From: Bacillota bacterium
Lineage (GTDB): Bacteria; Bacillota_C; Negativicutes; JAEYSJ01
DNA length: 30,966 nucleotides
Direction: 5' to 3'
NCBI GenBank assembly: GCA_023434855.1
Contig: JAEYSJ010000321.1
Coordinates: 1 to 30,966 of the forward strand
Below the pieces are notes generated by a model that saw only the letters and a list, made by a program, of their open reading frames with translations, was not told where the DNA came from and ran no database searches. Shown piece by piece: positions 10,568-18,680 of the stretch. Every line of letters begins with the position of its first letter. Position 1 is the stretch's first letter. The position numbers and the translations under genes were made by a program.

Positions 10568-11689
10568 ATGAGCATTTTGTTCGAACCTGTAAGTATAAAG
10601 AATATGTTCCTTAATAACCGCTTCGTCAGGTCGGCAACTTATGAAGGTTTAGCTGTTAATGGTCATGTAACTGAACAACAAATAAAATTATATTCCGACC
10701 TTGCTGATGGCGGTGTAGGTCTAATCATTACCGGCACGGCTTATGTTCATCCTACCGGTCAGGCATCACCGTTGCAGAATTCTGTTGCGGCGGACAAGTT
10801 TGTCGACGGCTATAAGAAACTAACAAAAGCGGTTCATGACCGAGGCACCAAAATTGCCATACAACTTTATCATGCCGGCAGGGATGCCATAGTAATGGAA
10901 AAAGCCATTAACCATCCACTGAATTATACTCCTCTGGCGCCATCATTTGTTGCCGACGATCCCCATCACAAAGGAAGACATCGCACAATGACAGAAAGTG
11001 AGATATGGGAAATAATTCAGTCTTTTGGCAGCGGGGCACGAAGAGCAAAAGAAGCTGGCTTTGATGCTGTCCAGCTCCACGGCGCTCATGCGTACCTTTT
11101 AATGCAATTTCTTTCACCGATTACAAACCGTCGAAAAGATCAGTGGGGTGGGACTCTTGAAAACCGACTGCGGTTTCATCGCGAAATATACAAGGAGATC
11201 AGGAAAAATGTTGGCGATGACTATCCGATACTTATTAAACTGGGAGTTCAAGATGGTTTTCCCGGGGGATTTGAGTTTAATGAAGGCAAGCAAGCCGCGA
11301 AGATACTTGCGGATATAGGGTTTGATGCTTTGGAAATTAGCCAAGGGTTGAGAGGAAATACTGTTGAAGAAACTGAGTGGCGGCCTTGGATTAATAGTGT
11401 CGAAAAAGAAGCATGCTTTGGAAATTGGGCTCGGGAAATAAAAAGAGAAACAGATGTTCCCATCATGATGGTTGGCGGACTTAGAACTCTTTCACTGATG
11501 GAGGAGAAAATTCAGAATAAAGAGGCCGATTTTATATCGTTAAGCCGTCCCTTTATTAGTGAACCGGGTCTAATTAACGATTTTAAAACTGACAAAAAGA
11601 AAAAGGCAAAATGTATTTCGTGCAATAAATGCATCATTGAGATTATCCGGGCAAGACCTGTTTCTTGTTTCCAAAACGCTGAAAGTTAA
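10568..11689 (+). CDS. Old Yellow Enzyme-family NADH:flavin oxidoreductase (enoate-reductase-like)
   Basis: 373 residues, one FMN-binding TIM barrel. It shows the family opening LFEPVSIKNMFLNNRFVRS, the active-site region HGAHAYLLMQFLSP near residue 170 followed by NRRKDQWGG, and a late phosphate-binding segment (MMVGGLR, FISLSRPFI). The C-terminus carries clustered cysteines (CISCNKC, then a further Cys eleven residues on), like the Fe-S cluster site of 2-enoate-reductase-type members; the second enoate-reductase domain is absent. Family members reduce activated C=C bonds using NAD(P)H. It begins 44 bases after the polyketide synthase stop with a good ribosome site (GAGGAG) and is probably in the same operon, so a role reducing an enoyl intermediate or finished product is inferred. 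Substrate unknown. Confidence 0.85.
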   Translation: MSILFEPVSIKNMFLNNRFVRSATYEGLAVNGHVTEQQIKLYSDLADGGVGLIITGTAYVHPTGQASPLQNSVAADKFVDGYKKLTKAVHDRGTKIAIQLYHAGRDAIVMEKAINHPLNYTPLAPSFVADDPHHKGRHRTMTESEIWEIIQSFGSGARRAKEAGFDAVQLHGAHAYLLMQFLSPITNRRKDQWGGTLENRLRFHREIYKEIRKNVGDDYPILIKLGVQDGFPGGFEFNEGKQAAKILADIGFDALEISQGLRGNTVEETEWRPWINSVEKEACFGNWAREIKRETDVPIMMVGGLRTLSLMEEKIQNKEADFISLSRPFISEPGLINDFKTDKKKKAKCISCNKCIIEIIRARPVSCFQNAES

Positions 11690-11770
11690 CAACAGCAAAG
11701 TTATTCATTACCCCATAGCGATTGTTTTCCCGGATAGGGAGAGGTATGTGCGCGCGTCAGCGTGACCCAG

Positions 11771-11802
11771 GCCCGAGGAATTGCAAGAAAAATTCCTCGG
11801 GC
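11771..11802. terminator. perfect 12-bp hairpin after the PKS/reductase genes
   Basis: GCCCGAGGAATT and its exact reverse complement are separated by 8 bases, then a T-rich but interrupted stretch. It lies 81 bases past the reductase stop, so it could terminate the polyketide operon. It is also 75 bases beyond the stop of the IS200-like remnant, so it could be that element's end hairpin. Confidence 0.5.
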
Positions 11803-11876
11803 TTATTCTGTGCTTATCTTTATTTATTGCAGCAATTACTGCCCGACCCTAAACGGCCTACTATGTTACTTGCCCC

Positions 11877-12030
11877 TCAAAAGAGGTCACTTGGGTCTGG
11901 TGGTTCATACTTGTCCTCTATTTCCTCATCCATTTCCTGCTTGCGTATATATTCCCTCACCTTCGCCTCATCTCTTCCGACCGTACTCACAAGAACATCC
12001 ATCGAGTTAATTCCATCATACGGGGAATAT
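11877..12030 (-). pseudogene. C-terminal remnant of an IS200/IS605-type transposase (TnpA)
   Basis: Read on the minus strand, about 45 codons end at a TGA (11877-11879). They contain MDVLVSTVGRDEAKVREYI and then an acidic tail. The pattern (G/D-Y/V-L-V-S-T-V-G, acidic, R-E-Y-I-x-x-Q-E) matches the C-terminal end of IS200/IS605 TnpA proteins as I know the family. The catalytic HUH and Tyr portions are missing, so this is a fragment. The neighbouring pieces belong to other families, so it is one layer of a multi-event insertion scar. Confidence 0.6.
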
Positions 12031-12062
12031 TGACACAATATGGTTATCCAGGATAATTACCC

Positions 12063-12197
12063 AAAATCGGAGGCGAACGCCGAATGGCAATAGCCGGAGG
12101 TGTGAATTTATCGATTAATCCTTTAAAGTATTTAGGATTAAGTCTTACCAACATGATAGGAAGACATAAGAATAGTAGAAGTGGCTTTGGCGAGGAT
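12063..12197 (+). pseudogene. detached ketosynthase (PKS) fragment
   Basis: About 44 codons read KIGGERRMAIAGGVNLSI, then NPLKYLGLSLTNMIG and a following KNSRSGFGED. This aligns without gaps to KS3 of the upstream synthase (KGECRLAIAGGVNLSI ... KYLGLSLAQMLG ... NSRSFGDGD, bases about 7990-8110), but at only about 70 percent at the DNA level by eye. It is therefore not a recent copy of KS3; another KS of the same subtype is the more likely source. The match stops at about 12197, where transposase sequence begins. It has no start, no catalytic Cys region and cannot function. Confidence 0.82.
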
Positions 12198-12590
12198 ATT
12201 CGGACTCAAAACCGATCTTAACAAAGGAATGGTCGCTGCATTCCATTCGCTGTCCGCCGTGTTGCCGTTAAGCGCTTGGCTGATTAAGGGAATGGCTTTA
12301 TTGGCTATTGTGCCGATTCCAACTTGGTTTTTATCAGGGAGATGGGCCTTGATGTGGCCCTGAACAATTTTAAGGCCATAGTAGTCGTTCTGATTACACA
12401 TTCATATTCCCCGTACATGACAATATTGGTTGTATCGCCATGAAGAATGTCCATATCCAAGTCAAATTCGGTATAGACCGACAAAGCGAAATTGGAAAAA
12501 AGTTTATCCGGGTCAACAGCATAAATCCGGTCAAGACAGGGGGCAATTGCATCATCCTTCAAATTGGCTGAAGCGACGCCGCACTGGTTT
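12198..12590 (-). pseudogene. IS1634-like (IS4-superfamily) transposase fragment, frameshifted
   Basis: On the minus strand two frames together give a typical IS1634-group segment: DDAIAPCLDRIYAVDPDKLF, then ILHGDTTNIVMYGEYE (the DTT catalytic-Asp region), then after a frame change near 12400 GHIKAHLPDKNQVGIGTIANKAIPL and QALNGNTADSEWN. The order and spacing match the N-terminal half of the family; the C-terminal half and both ends are gone. It abuts the ketosynthase fragment on one side and the ISL3 fragment on the other, so it cannot be active. Confidence 0.75.
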
Positions 12591-12597
12591 TTCCGCC

Positions 12598-12927
12598 ACA
12601 ATCTATACGAGGAACACGAGAGTAGAAGTAGCATTCATGCTGAAAAAAGTTCATATGCCGCCAGACTTTTTCCTCAGTATCATACGCTTTGCTTTTTGCT
12701 CCGCATTGAGGGCAAGCGAATTCGCTGCCGCATGGAAAGTCAATGAAAATATCTAGACGTTTCTCTTTCGCGTTAAATTCAACTTTAGTCACCATCCATG
12801 GCTTCTCTAAACCTAGTGCCTGAGCAAACAGTTGATTATGATCCATATCAACGATCCCTTTTGGCATATTTTGCTATGGTGTGTCTGCTACTTTGGTGGG
12901 GTTATCCACCTAAAACGTCGAAGAGCC
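12598..12927 (-). mobile_element. ISL3-family element, left end and transposase N-terminus only
   Basis: The minus strand encodes about 90 residues from ATG 12867: FIDFPCGSEFACPQCGAKSK and then WRHMNFFQHECYFYSRVPRID. This is the N-terminal zinc-ribbon and WRHxxFFQ...RVPR signature of ISL3 transposases. Similarity stops at the Cys codon 12598-12600, where IS1634-like sequence takes over; the DDE domain is missing. Upstream, the strand runs back to GGCTCTTCGACGTTTTAGG, whose first base is 12927; this resembles the terminal repeats of ISL3 elements, so I place the element end there. The other end is lost and no target duplication can be checked. Confidence 0.75.
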
Positions 12928-12989
12928 AAATTTTCATTTTCATAACTATTTGTATCGCCATAATAGCGGCGAGAGGGAGGTTTAAGTCA

Positions 12990-13748
12990 ATGTACGAGGA
13001 TTATAAAAAAGGAATGGTTCACGAAACTTCAATAGTTTCTTCTAATGCCACAATTGGCAAAAATGTTGAAATAGGTCCCTATGCCGTCATTGGTGATGAT
13101 GTTCAAATTGGAAATGGATGTAAAATAGGTCCCAGTGTTGTTATCGACGGCTTTACGAAGATTGGAAAATACAATCGGTTTTATAGTGAAGGTTTGATTG
13201 GGTCTAAAGGAAACTATTTATCTTTAGGAGACAATAATATTTTTAGAGAGTTTGTAACAATTAATTCGACGGAGAATAAAGCGGGAGGAGTAACTACTAT
13301 TGGAAATAATAATCTTTTTCAAGCGTATTCCCATATTAGCGTTGATTGTATAATAGGTAATAATGTCACCATTGGAAATATGACTTATTTAGGTAATTTT
13401 ATTGTAATTGAAGATAGAGCAACAATTAGTGCCTTACGTGAAATTGATGACCATGTTAAAATAGGAAAGATGGTTATGGTGGGGGGAAAGGGGAAGGTCA
13501 AAGAAAATATACCTCCTTTTTTTTTAGCAGATGGTAAGATTGCTAAAGTGATTTCGACTAATGTAGTAGGGTTAAAGCGTAACGGAATTACGCCTATAGT
13601 TAGAGCAGAGCTAAAAAAAGCCTATAAAATATTATATAGATCTAACTTAAATATTAGCCAAGCTTTAGAAGAGGTAGAACAAAAACTGACAATGTTTCCG
13701 GAAGTAGAATATTTAGTTAATTTTATGAGAATTCACCAATTTAGGTAA
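12990..13748 (+). CDS. LpxA-like acyltransferase paralogue lacking the catalytic His
   Basis: 252 residues. The start is ATG 12990 because GGGAGG lies 9 bases upstream; an in-frame extension back to 12798 is antisense ISL3 sequence. N-terminal hexapeptide repeats of a left-handed beta helix (ATIGKNVEIGPYAVIGDDVQIG) are followed by the C-terminal helical domain of LpxA (NVVGLKRNGI, KKAYKILYRS, FPEVEYLVNF). LpxA transfers a 3-hydroxyacyl chain from ACP to UDP-GlcNAc in lipid A synthesis. Compared with remembered E. coli LpxA, the AHIAHDC segment is SHISVDC: His122 is kept (residue 115) but catalytic His125 is Val (residue 118). The LAGHV and AVHQF histidines are also absent, and the QDLKYxGE loop is deleted. 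It is therefore unlikely to be the housekeeping LpxA; an altered or non-catalytic role is inferred. It lies 62 bases from the ISL3 end. Confidence 0.8.
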   Translation: MYEDYKKGMVHETSIVSSNATIGKNVEIGPYAVIGDDVQIGNGCKIGPSVVIDGFTKIGKYNRFYSEGLIGSKGNYLSLGDNNIFREFVTINSTENKAGGVTTIGNNNLFQAYSHISVDCIIGNNVTIGNMTYLGNFIVIEDRATISALREIDDHVKIGKMVMVGGKGKVKENIPPFFLADGKIAKVISTNVVGLKRNGITPIVRAELKKAYKILYRSNLNISQALEEVEQKLTMFPEVEYLVNFMRIHQFR

Positions 13749-13762
13749 TGTAGGAGTGCCGA

Positions 13763-14065
13763 GGGTATATCTTTTCGTGTTTCGAACATTCACTGTTCCT
13801 CGAACTGGCGATAACTGAACTCAAGGCGCAGGGAATTAAGGTCGAACAGATTCTGGCTGCGCCTCTGGACAGACCCGCTTCCAAACTTCAAGTGATCGAT
13901 TCCATCCATAAGGCCGACGAAGCAAGCATCCTGGATAGTGTTTTCATCACCGGCGCTTTCTGCGCGGTGCTCGGGACGACCTATGGGTTCGTGTGGACAG
14001 GCGGCCCACTGCTATGGGGGTGTAAGCGGGGTGGCGGTCGGCACACCAATGTCATAAAGCTATAG
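13763..14065 (+). pseudogene. decayed small membrane-protein gene
   Basis: An open frame reads YIFSCFEHSLFLELAITEL and continues with KAQGIKVEQILAAPLDRP, SIHKADEASILDSVF and a hydrophobic stretch ending YGFVWTGGPLLWG. This resembles a small conserved Firmicutes membrane protein of unknown function (FEHS..LELA..EL....I....ILA.PLD). The codon where ATG is expected (13763-13765) is GGG, although a possible ribosome site lies just before it. The C-terminal hydrophobic end is replaced by an unrelated tail after GPLLWG; a one-base shift there restores a Gly/Val-rich run. Start loss plus frameshift suggests a pseudogene. Base composition is clearly more GC-rich than the DNA that follows. Confidence 0.5.
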
Positions 14066-14146
14066 TGTAAATAAAAGGAAATAATAAAGATTGAGAAGAA
14101 TAGAAGAAAGTTAGAAAAACAACAAAAAATACTTGACTTTTTTAAA

Positions 14147-14205
14147 ACACCCCAACAATCGAGATGGATACCTTTTTAGGGTATATCTTCTCATTATTGG
14201 GGTAT
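14147..14205. repeat. imperfect inverted repeat with nested hairpin
   Basis: ACACCCCAACAATCGAGA (14147-14164) pairs with TTCTCATTATTGGGGTAT (14188-14205) with four mismatches, and an inner ATACC/GGTAT stem sits between them (14168-14172 / 14180-14184). The whole forms one long interrupted stem in AT-rich intergenic DNA. It is not followed by a T run, so a simple terminator is unlikely. The remaining 14066-14461 interval shows no convincing gene. Confidence 0.55.
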
Positions 14206-14461
14206 AAAGATGTTAAAAAAATTTCTGACTTCTCTTGAAATAGCCAGAAAGAAAATTATGATCCTTATTTTATGTTTGCCTACCGTACAAAAAGTACTTA
14301 TTTTACAAAAGAAACTGCTAAAATGAATTTTAAGGATGCAATATATTTCGATTAAGACATACTTTTGATGTCTTACAGGTCAAATTTGCAAGGTATTTAA
14401 TTCAGGGTAGTAAAATACATAAATGTAAAAAATATACAAATATTTTAGAATGAAGGAAGGG

Positions 14462-15720
14462 ATGGAAATTTTCATGCGAAGCAAGAAAAATATATTTATT
14501 AAAAGTATTATCTTTATTTTGCTGATTTGTCTTACTTTACTTGTAACATCATGTATAAATAGTCAGCAATCACAAGTTACACCGCAAACTGGTATTTCGT
14601 GATCCCAATTCAGCGGTTAAAGAAGTTACAACATGCGTTAACGGTGAGCGACCTGATCCCAATAAAACCCGGATGGAGCAAGAATATGGGACGCGTCACT
14701 AAAAGAACGACAGGATTACTACAAACAGTGCCTTGATATTGTTCCAGAAACCACAATCGGTGTCAAAGATACCGATGTGAATAGAATTGCTCAGGAATTG
14801 ATTTACAAAAAATTTCCGAAAAAACCGGCGTTACATATGATAATCTGATTCAAGATAATCAATCAAGAAATCTAACTGATGGATTTAATGCTGGAACAAA
14901 GATGACCTATAGACCGGATCAAATTGACTTCAATCGTGCTGATCAAACCCTTGCTCAAGATAACACAAACTCCAATAATAGTGTAACCGCCTGGAATGTG
15001 GGATATAAAGAATTAATTAATAAAATTGCTAATTGTTCGACCGAGAGAGACAGGATAAGCATGATAAACGCCAACAGCTATGCGTTAGAACAATATAGAG
15101 GATCGGGAATAAACACTTACAATGATTTGCAGTCTCTGGAGCAGAACCATTACAACAAAGTGATAGACGATATAGCTAATGCCGGAAGCGATGAAGATAG
15201 GGCGCGGTTGATAAAGACAGTAATAAATGGTGAACTAGCAGCATTTAAAACCTGTGGATTCCCAATTATCAACGAATTGCAGTACTTAGAGCAAGACCGT
15301 TACAGCAATGATCTAATCAATAATCATACTACTGCCAATATAGAGGAAGGAATAAACTATTACAAAAATAACGGTGAAATAGATGCATTTCGAGCATGTG
15401 AGTTCAAAAATGGTGGTGTTGATAATGAGCTGACTTACATAAGAAATTATTTTGCCGCTCAACGGCAAGCGGATATTTCCCAAAGCACCGGAAACGACCA
15501 GCAACAAGGCCGTTCAGATAACCCCATGAAAGAAGAAAAAGAGGTGTCGCAAAATTACGGGAATACACCATCAGAAATACAAGCCTCGGCCTCAAATATA
15601 GATATTGATAAACATTTCAATAATGCCATTCAATTTATAAATGATTACCACGGCGAAGTAAGCCAAACTTTGGGCAAGAATCCTCAGCCACTGTCTTTAG
15701 ATATTGGTAGAGGCAGGTAA
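14462..15720 (+). pseudogene. lipoprotein gene with internal repeats, broken by three frameshifts
   Basis: A good ribosome site (GAAGGAAGGG) precedes ATG 14462, which opens a lipoprotein signal peptide: basic start, hydrophobic core, lipobox LVTSC at residues 30-34. This frame stops at 14602. The protein continues in another frame (FRDPNSAVKEVTTCVNGERP), shifts back near 14688 at a GGG run (DASLKERQDYYKQCLDIVP), and shifts again near 14810 in an A6 run into the frame that stays open to 15720. From about 15000 three tandem repeats of about 50 residues are seen, each ending in a tyrosine/LEQ-type segment (YNDLQSLEQNHY, INELQYLEQDRY, DNELTYIRNYF) with a central acidic SxExDR motif. ATG 14902 is internal and has no ribosome site. 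No family recognised. Either a true pseudogene or a sequencing-error locus. Confidence 0.65.
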
Positions 15721-15750
15721 CTCGAATAAAGTTTAAGAGAAGTTAACGAT

Positions 15751-15897
15751 GTGGATGATCAAAAAGGAGATATATTGCTTAAACAGGACGAAATGCGGAT
15801 AGCAAAGCAATATGAGGCCCTAGACAAAAAAATGATTCAAAATTTGACACAATCATCGAATTGTTGTTTGCGCAGAGTTTTGAAACCTAGCCAGTAA
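15751..15897 (+). CDS. small hypothetical ORF, possibly a gene remnant
   Basis: 48 codons from GTG: VDDQKGDILLKQDEMRIAK, then QYEALDKKMIQNL and a Cys pair. It is charged and helix-like, lies 30 bases past the broken lipoprotein gene and has only a weak ribosome site (AAGAGAAG). It may be a leftover of the same locus. Not recognised; low confidence that it is expressed. Confidence 0.25.
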   Translation: MDDQKGDILLKQDEMRIAKQYEALDKKMIQNLTQSSNCCLRRVLKPSQ

Positions 15898-15996
15898 TAA
15901 TCAGCAACAAAGGGTAATAACAACAGACAAATATGCAGCAACGCAAATTGTTATTCATGAAATGATATAAGTCCTCCTGGGCCCACCAGTAAAATC

Positions 15997-16028
15997 AAAG
16001 GTTCTAGCTTACCGCTAGAACCTTTTTT
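15997..16028. terminator. rho-independent terminator, bidirectional
   Basis: AAAGGTTCTAGC, a 5-base loop, then GCTAGAACCTTT followed by more T on the plus strand; the minus-strand side is also followed by a T-rich run. It sits against the stop codon of the minus-strand zinc-ribbon gene and past the lipoprotein remnant, so it can serve both. Confidence 0.85.
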
Positions 16029-16251
16029 AGTCATCGGAAGAATGCCCGCCTAAGCCTATAACTCTGGCACATCGCGGACAGACGTATATAACTTCCCCAA
16101 AAGGAGCATCAACATAGCACAAATCCTCGCGGGGCCACATCTTATCACAATTTTGACACCTTTTTAGATCACCATCCTCGTCTAATTCATATTCATCTTG
16201 GAAATCGTCCTCATCATAGTCATCCATATCGCTGCTTGGTCCAAATACCAT
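16027..16251 (-). CDS. small acidic zinc-ribbon protein
   Basis: 74 residues. The N-terminal third is very acidic (MDDYDEDDFQDEYELDEDGD); the rest carries two Cys pairs, CQNC and CPRC, about 25 residues apart, which form a probable four-Cys zinc ribbon. Start ATG 16251 has a strong ribosome site (AAGGAGG, 7 bases before). No transmembrane or secretion signal. It lies about 170 bases downstream of helD on the same strand with no terminator clearly seen between, so co-transcription is possible. Exact function unknown; the acidic-tail plus ribbon design would suit a nucleic-acid or protein-binding accessory factor, but that is inference. Confidence 0.75.
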   Translation of the reverse strand: MVFGPSSDMDDYDEDDFQDEYELDEDGDLKRCQNCDKMWPREDLCYVDAPFGEVIYVCPRCARVIGLGGHSSDD

Positions 16252-16421
16252 ATTTATCCTCCTTCATATTTTGAGTAATCTCTTGGAATTCAGACATGCT
16301 AACCTTGGTCTTTTTTACTTTTCTCCAGCAAGTAGGTGTGTTGACACCACCCTAAAGGGTGAACAAATTGAAATCCGTAGGGTTCATCTGAAGCGAGATG
16401 TCGCGTTACTTGGACAAATAT
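16252..16421. other. intergenic region between helD and the zinc-ribbon gene
   Basis: Contains a short perfect hairpin, CACCCT-AA-AGGGTG at 16350-16363, without a T run, and the ribosome site of the zinc-ribbon gene. Nothing else is supported. Confidence 0.4.
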
Positions 16422-18680
16422 TCAATTAAGCTGATATAAGTGTTTGCTCATCTCAACTAAGAAAGGGGACATGATTCCATTATAATAAAGGCAAAGACGA
16501 TGGAGAGCACGTGTGCAAACTATATATAAAATGTGGCAATCTTCATCCTGACCGTAATTGTCGTCATTTGCATTAACAACCAACACTGCATCAAATTCTA
16601 ACCCTTTTGCCAGATATGACGGAATTACAACAACTCCACGCTGGAACTCGTCATCTTCTTCGGTTATCAAATTGAGCTTAATATGAGATTTTAGGTCGGA
16701 GAAAACGCTGATTGCTTCCGCAGCGTTCTTAGTAATTACCCCGATAGATTGCCAGCCTTCTTTAAGAATCGCTCTAATGGTTTGCACAAGGGCAGTGTCT
16801 AAGTCAGTCATCTTTTCTATTCGTGTTATTGAAGGTAAAGGGCCGAGTCGGTTGACTGGCGTCACTTCTGTTTTATATGGGAGGAGAGCCTGGCAGAAAG
16901 CCTGAATTTGTTTTGTTGAGCGGTAACTACGTGTGAGACGAAACATAAGGGAATTATCGATTCCGATAATTTCACGCATATTTTCAAAGGTTGCTGTGTT
17001 TAAAAACGGGTGGATAGATTGAGCGGAGTCTCCTACGACTGTCCATGTGGCATTAGGGAAGAGATTTGTGAGGATTTTTAATTGCAGTGTCGTATAGTCT
17101 TGTGCTTCATCAATTACTAAATGCCTAATATCTCGATTTATGGGGAAGCCTTGTAAAACACCTTGAAAATAAAGAAAAGCCGGAGTATCTTCATATGGAA
17201 GTATGCCATTATTTATGTAGTCAAGTGTTTGCTTTTGAATTGAAGGCCATTGCTGCTGAAAAGTAGTAATTGACGAAGGTAAATTGAGTGGTACGCGGGG
17301 ATCTTCAAAAAACATTTTATATTCGGATAATGGATTTAAATTGGTGAGTTGCTCAATTTTTTCAATGAAGTGATCGAACTCTTTTTTAGCACAAATTCTT
17401 GCAAGAGCTTTAATTGTCTTTTCATTAACTTCCTCCGCGCTTGCTATGATTTTTGCTTCTTTTTCCTTGCGGACAGCATGAACAAGTGGACGCATTCTCA
17501 CTTGAATTAATTTTCTTATCTTTTGAAGTCGAATTGTCGCGGGCATGCAGGAAAAACTAGCTAAATAGTAGTGTAGCCACTCTTCTTTTTTAAATATTAT
17601 TTGACCACGGAACTCAATGTCTGGATAATTATCAACCAACCTTGTTTGAATCCAATCTAAGTATTCTTGTATTGCCTGCTCAAAAAATCTCGACGATTTA
17701 AACCGAATGTTAGCAACCCGAATCGCGTATTCGTTGGCAAATTTGTTTGATAACATTCTTTCTAGGTGAGAACTTCTGTTTTCCAACATTACCGGAAGTT
17801 CGTTTATTGATCGAGAAACGTAATCTTGGAAAGTCATTTGGAGAACATTTTCTTCTCCTATTTCCGGTAAAACATTTGAAATGTAATCACTAAACAAATG
17901 ATTCGGTGAAAGGATTAAAACGTTTCTGGCATGAAGAATATCTCGATCCTGGTAGAGGAGAAAAGCAATCCGGTGTAAGGCCACGGAAGTTTTACCACTA
18001 CCTGCTGGTCCTTCGGCGAAAACTGCTCTGTGGCTCGTGTCGCGGATTATATGGTTTTGTTCACGCTGAATACTATTAACGATTGTATGCATTTTGTCAT
18101 CGGCGCTTTTCCCCAATATTTCTTGTAGAATTTCATCGTCTATTTTTAAATCAGCATCAAACATGTACTCCATACAACCGTTAGTTATTTTGTATTGTCG
18201 TTTTAAAGTTATCGTTCCGTTTATTGTCCCTTCAGCACAATTATACCAAGCTTTTCCCAGCCCGAAATCATAGAACATTTCTGATATTGGTGCCCGCCAG
18301 TCGTAAACGAGAAATTCTCCGTTTTCTTTATTAGTTAAACTGGAAATCCCCACATATATTTGTTCCGCATTAAATTCATACCTTGCAGGTTGCTCTGCAA
18401 AATCAATCCGTCCAAAATAAGGCGAGTTTAACATCTTTTGCAATTTAAGAGGGGTGCTATACGTAATGGCGGAAAGTGCTCGCTGGCAATTTGCCATTTC
18501 TATGATTTGCGCTTCATCGCCCACATTGCCGCCAAAGTGCTCCCAGTAATTTAACAAAGTATTTTTTAATTCAGACTGTTTTATATTACATATTTCTTCG
18601 CTAATTGCAAGTTGGTTATTTATTTGTTCAAGCGTTGCCGCTAGTCTGATAAATTCATTCTTGTTTTCTTGGTCGTTCAT
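16422..18680 (-). CDS. helD: HelD-type RNA polymerase recycling ATPase (UvrD/Rep superfamily)
   Basis: 752 residues from the chosen start. The N-terminal part is a helical region with HelD-typical PYFGRIDF and VYDWRAPISEMFYDFG. Walker A GPAGSGKT is at about residues 224-231; Walker B VIDEAQDY, motif IV SYRSTKQI, motif V GLEFDAV and motif VI CTRAL follow in the C-terminal half. HelD proteins bind core RNA polymerase and use ATP to strip it from stalled complexes and nucleic acid. The ATG at 18692 is inside the sequence ATGGAGG that serves as ribosome site for ATG 18680, so the latter is taken. That start overlaps the stop of the short upstream ORF by ATGA, implying translational coupling. HelD homologues in some bacteria also contribute to rifampicin tolerance; nothing here tests that. 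Confidence 0.9.
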   Translation of the reverse strand: MNDQENKNEFIRLAATLEQINNQLAISEEICNIKQSELKNTLLNYWEHFGGNVGDEAQIIEMANCQRALSAITYSTPLKLQKMLNSPYFGRIDFAEQPARYEFNAEQIYVGISSLTNKENGEFLVYDWRAPISEMFYDFGLGKAWYNCAEGTINGTITLKRQYKITNGCMEYMFDADLKIDDEILQEILGKSADDKMHTIVNSIQREQNHIIRDTSHRAVFAEGPAGSGKTSVALHRIAFLLYQDRDILHARNVLILSPNHLFSDYISNVLPEIGEENVLQMTFQDYVSRSINELPVMLENRSSHLERMLSNKFANEYAIRVANIRFKSSRFFEQAIQEYLDWIQTRLVDNYPDIEFRGQIIFKKEEWLHYYLASFSCMPATIRLQKIRKLIQVRMRPLVHAVRKEKEAKIIASAEEVNEKTIKALARICAKKEFDHFIEKIEQLTNLNPLSEYKMFFEDPRVPLNLPSSITTFQQQWPSIQKQTLDYINNGILPYEDTPAFLYFQGVLQGFPINRDIRHLVIDEAQDYTTLQLKILTNLFPNATWTVVGDSAQSIHPFLNTATFENMREIIGIDNSLMFRLTRSYRSTKQIQAFCQALLPYKTEVTPVNRLGPLPSITRIEKMTDLDTALVQTIRAILKEGWQSIGVITKNAAEAISVFSDLKSHIKLNLITEEDDEFQRGVVVIPSYLAKGLEFDAVLVVNANDDNYGQDEDCHILYIVCTRALHRLCLYYNGIMSPFLVEMSKHLYQLN

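Noticed and set aside
11722..12033. Plus-strand ORFs of 82-103 codons after the reductase
   Set aside because: The minus strand encodes the IS200-like remnant; the plus ORFs are low-complexity shadows.
12798..12989. N-terminal extension of the LpxA-like protein
   Set aside because: It is antisense to the ISL3 remnant; a proper ribosome site precedes ATG 12990.
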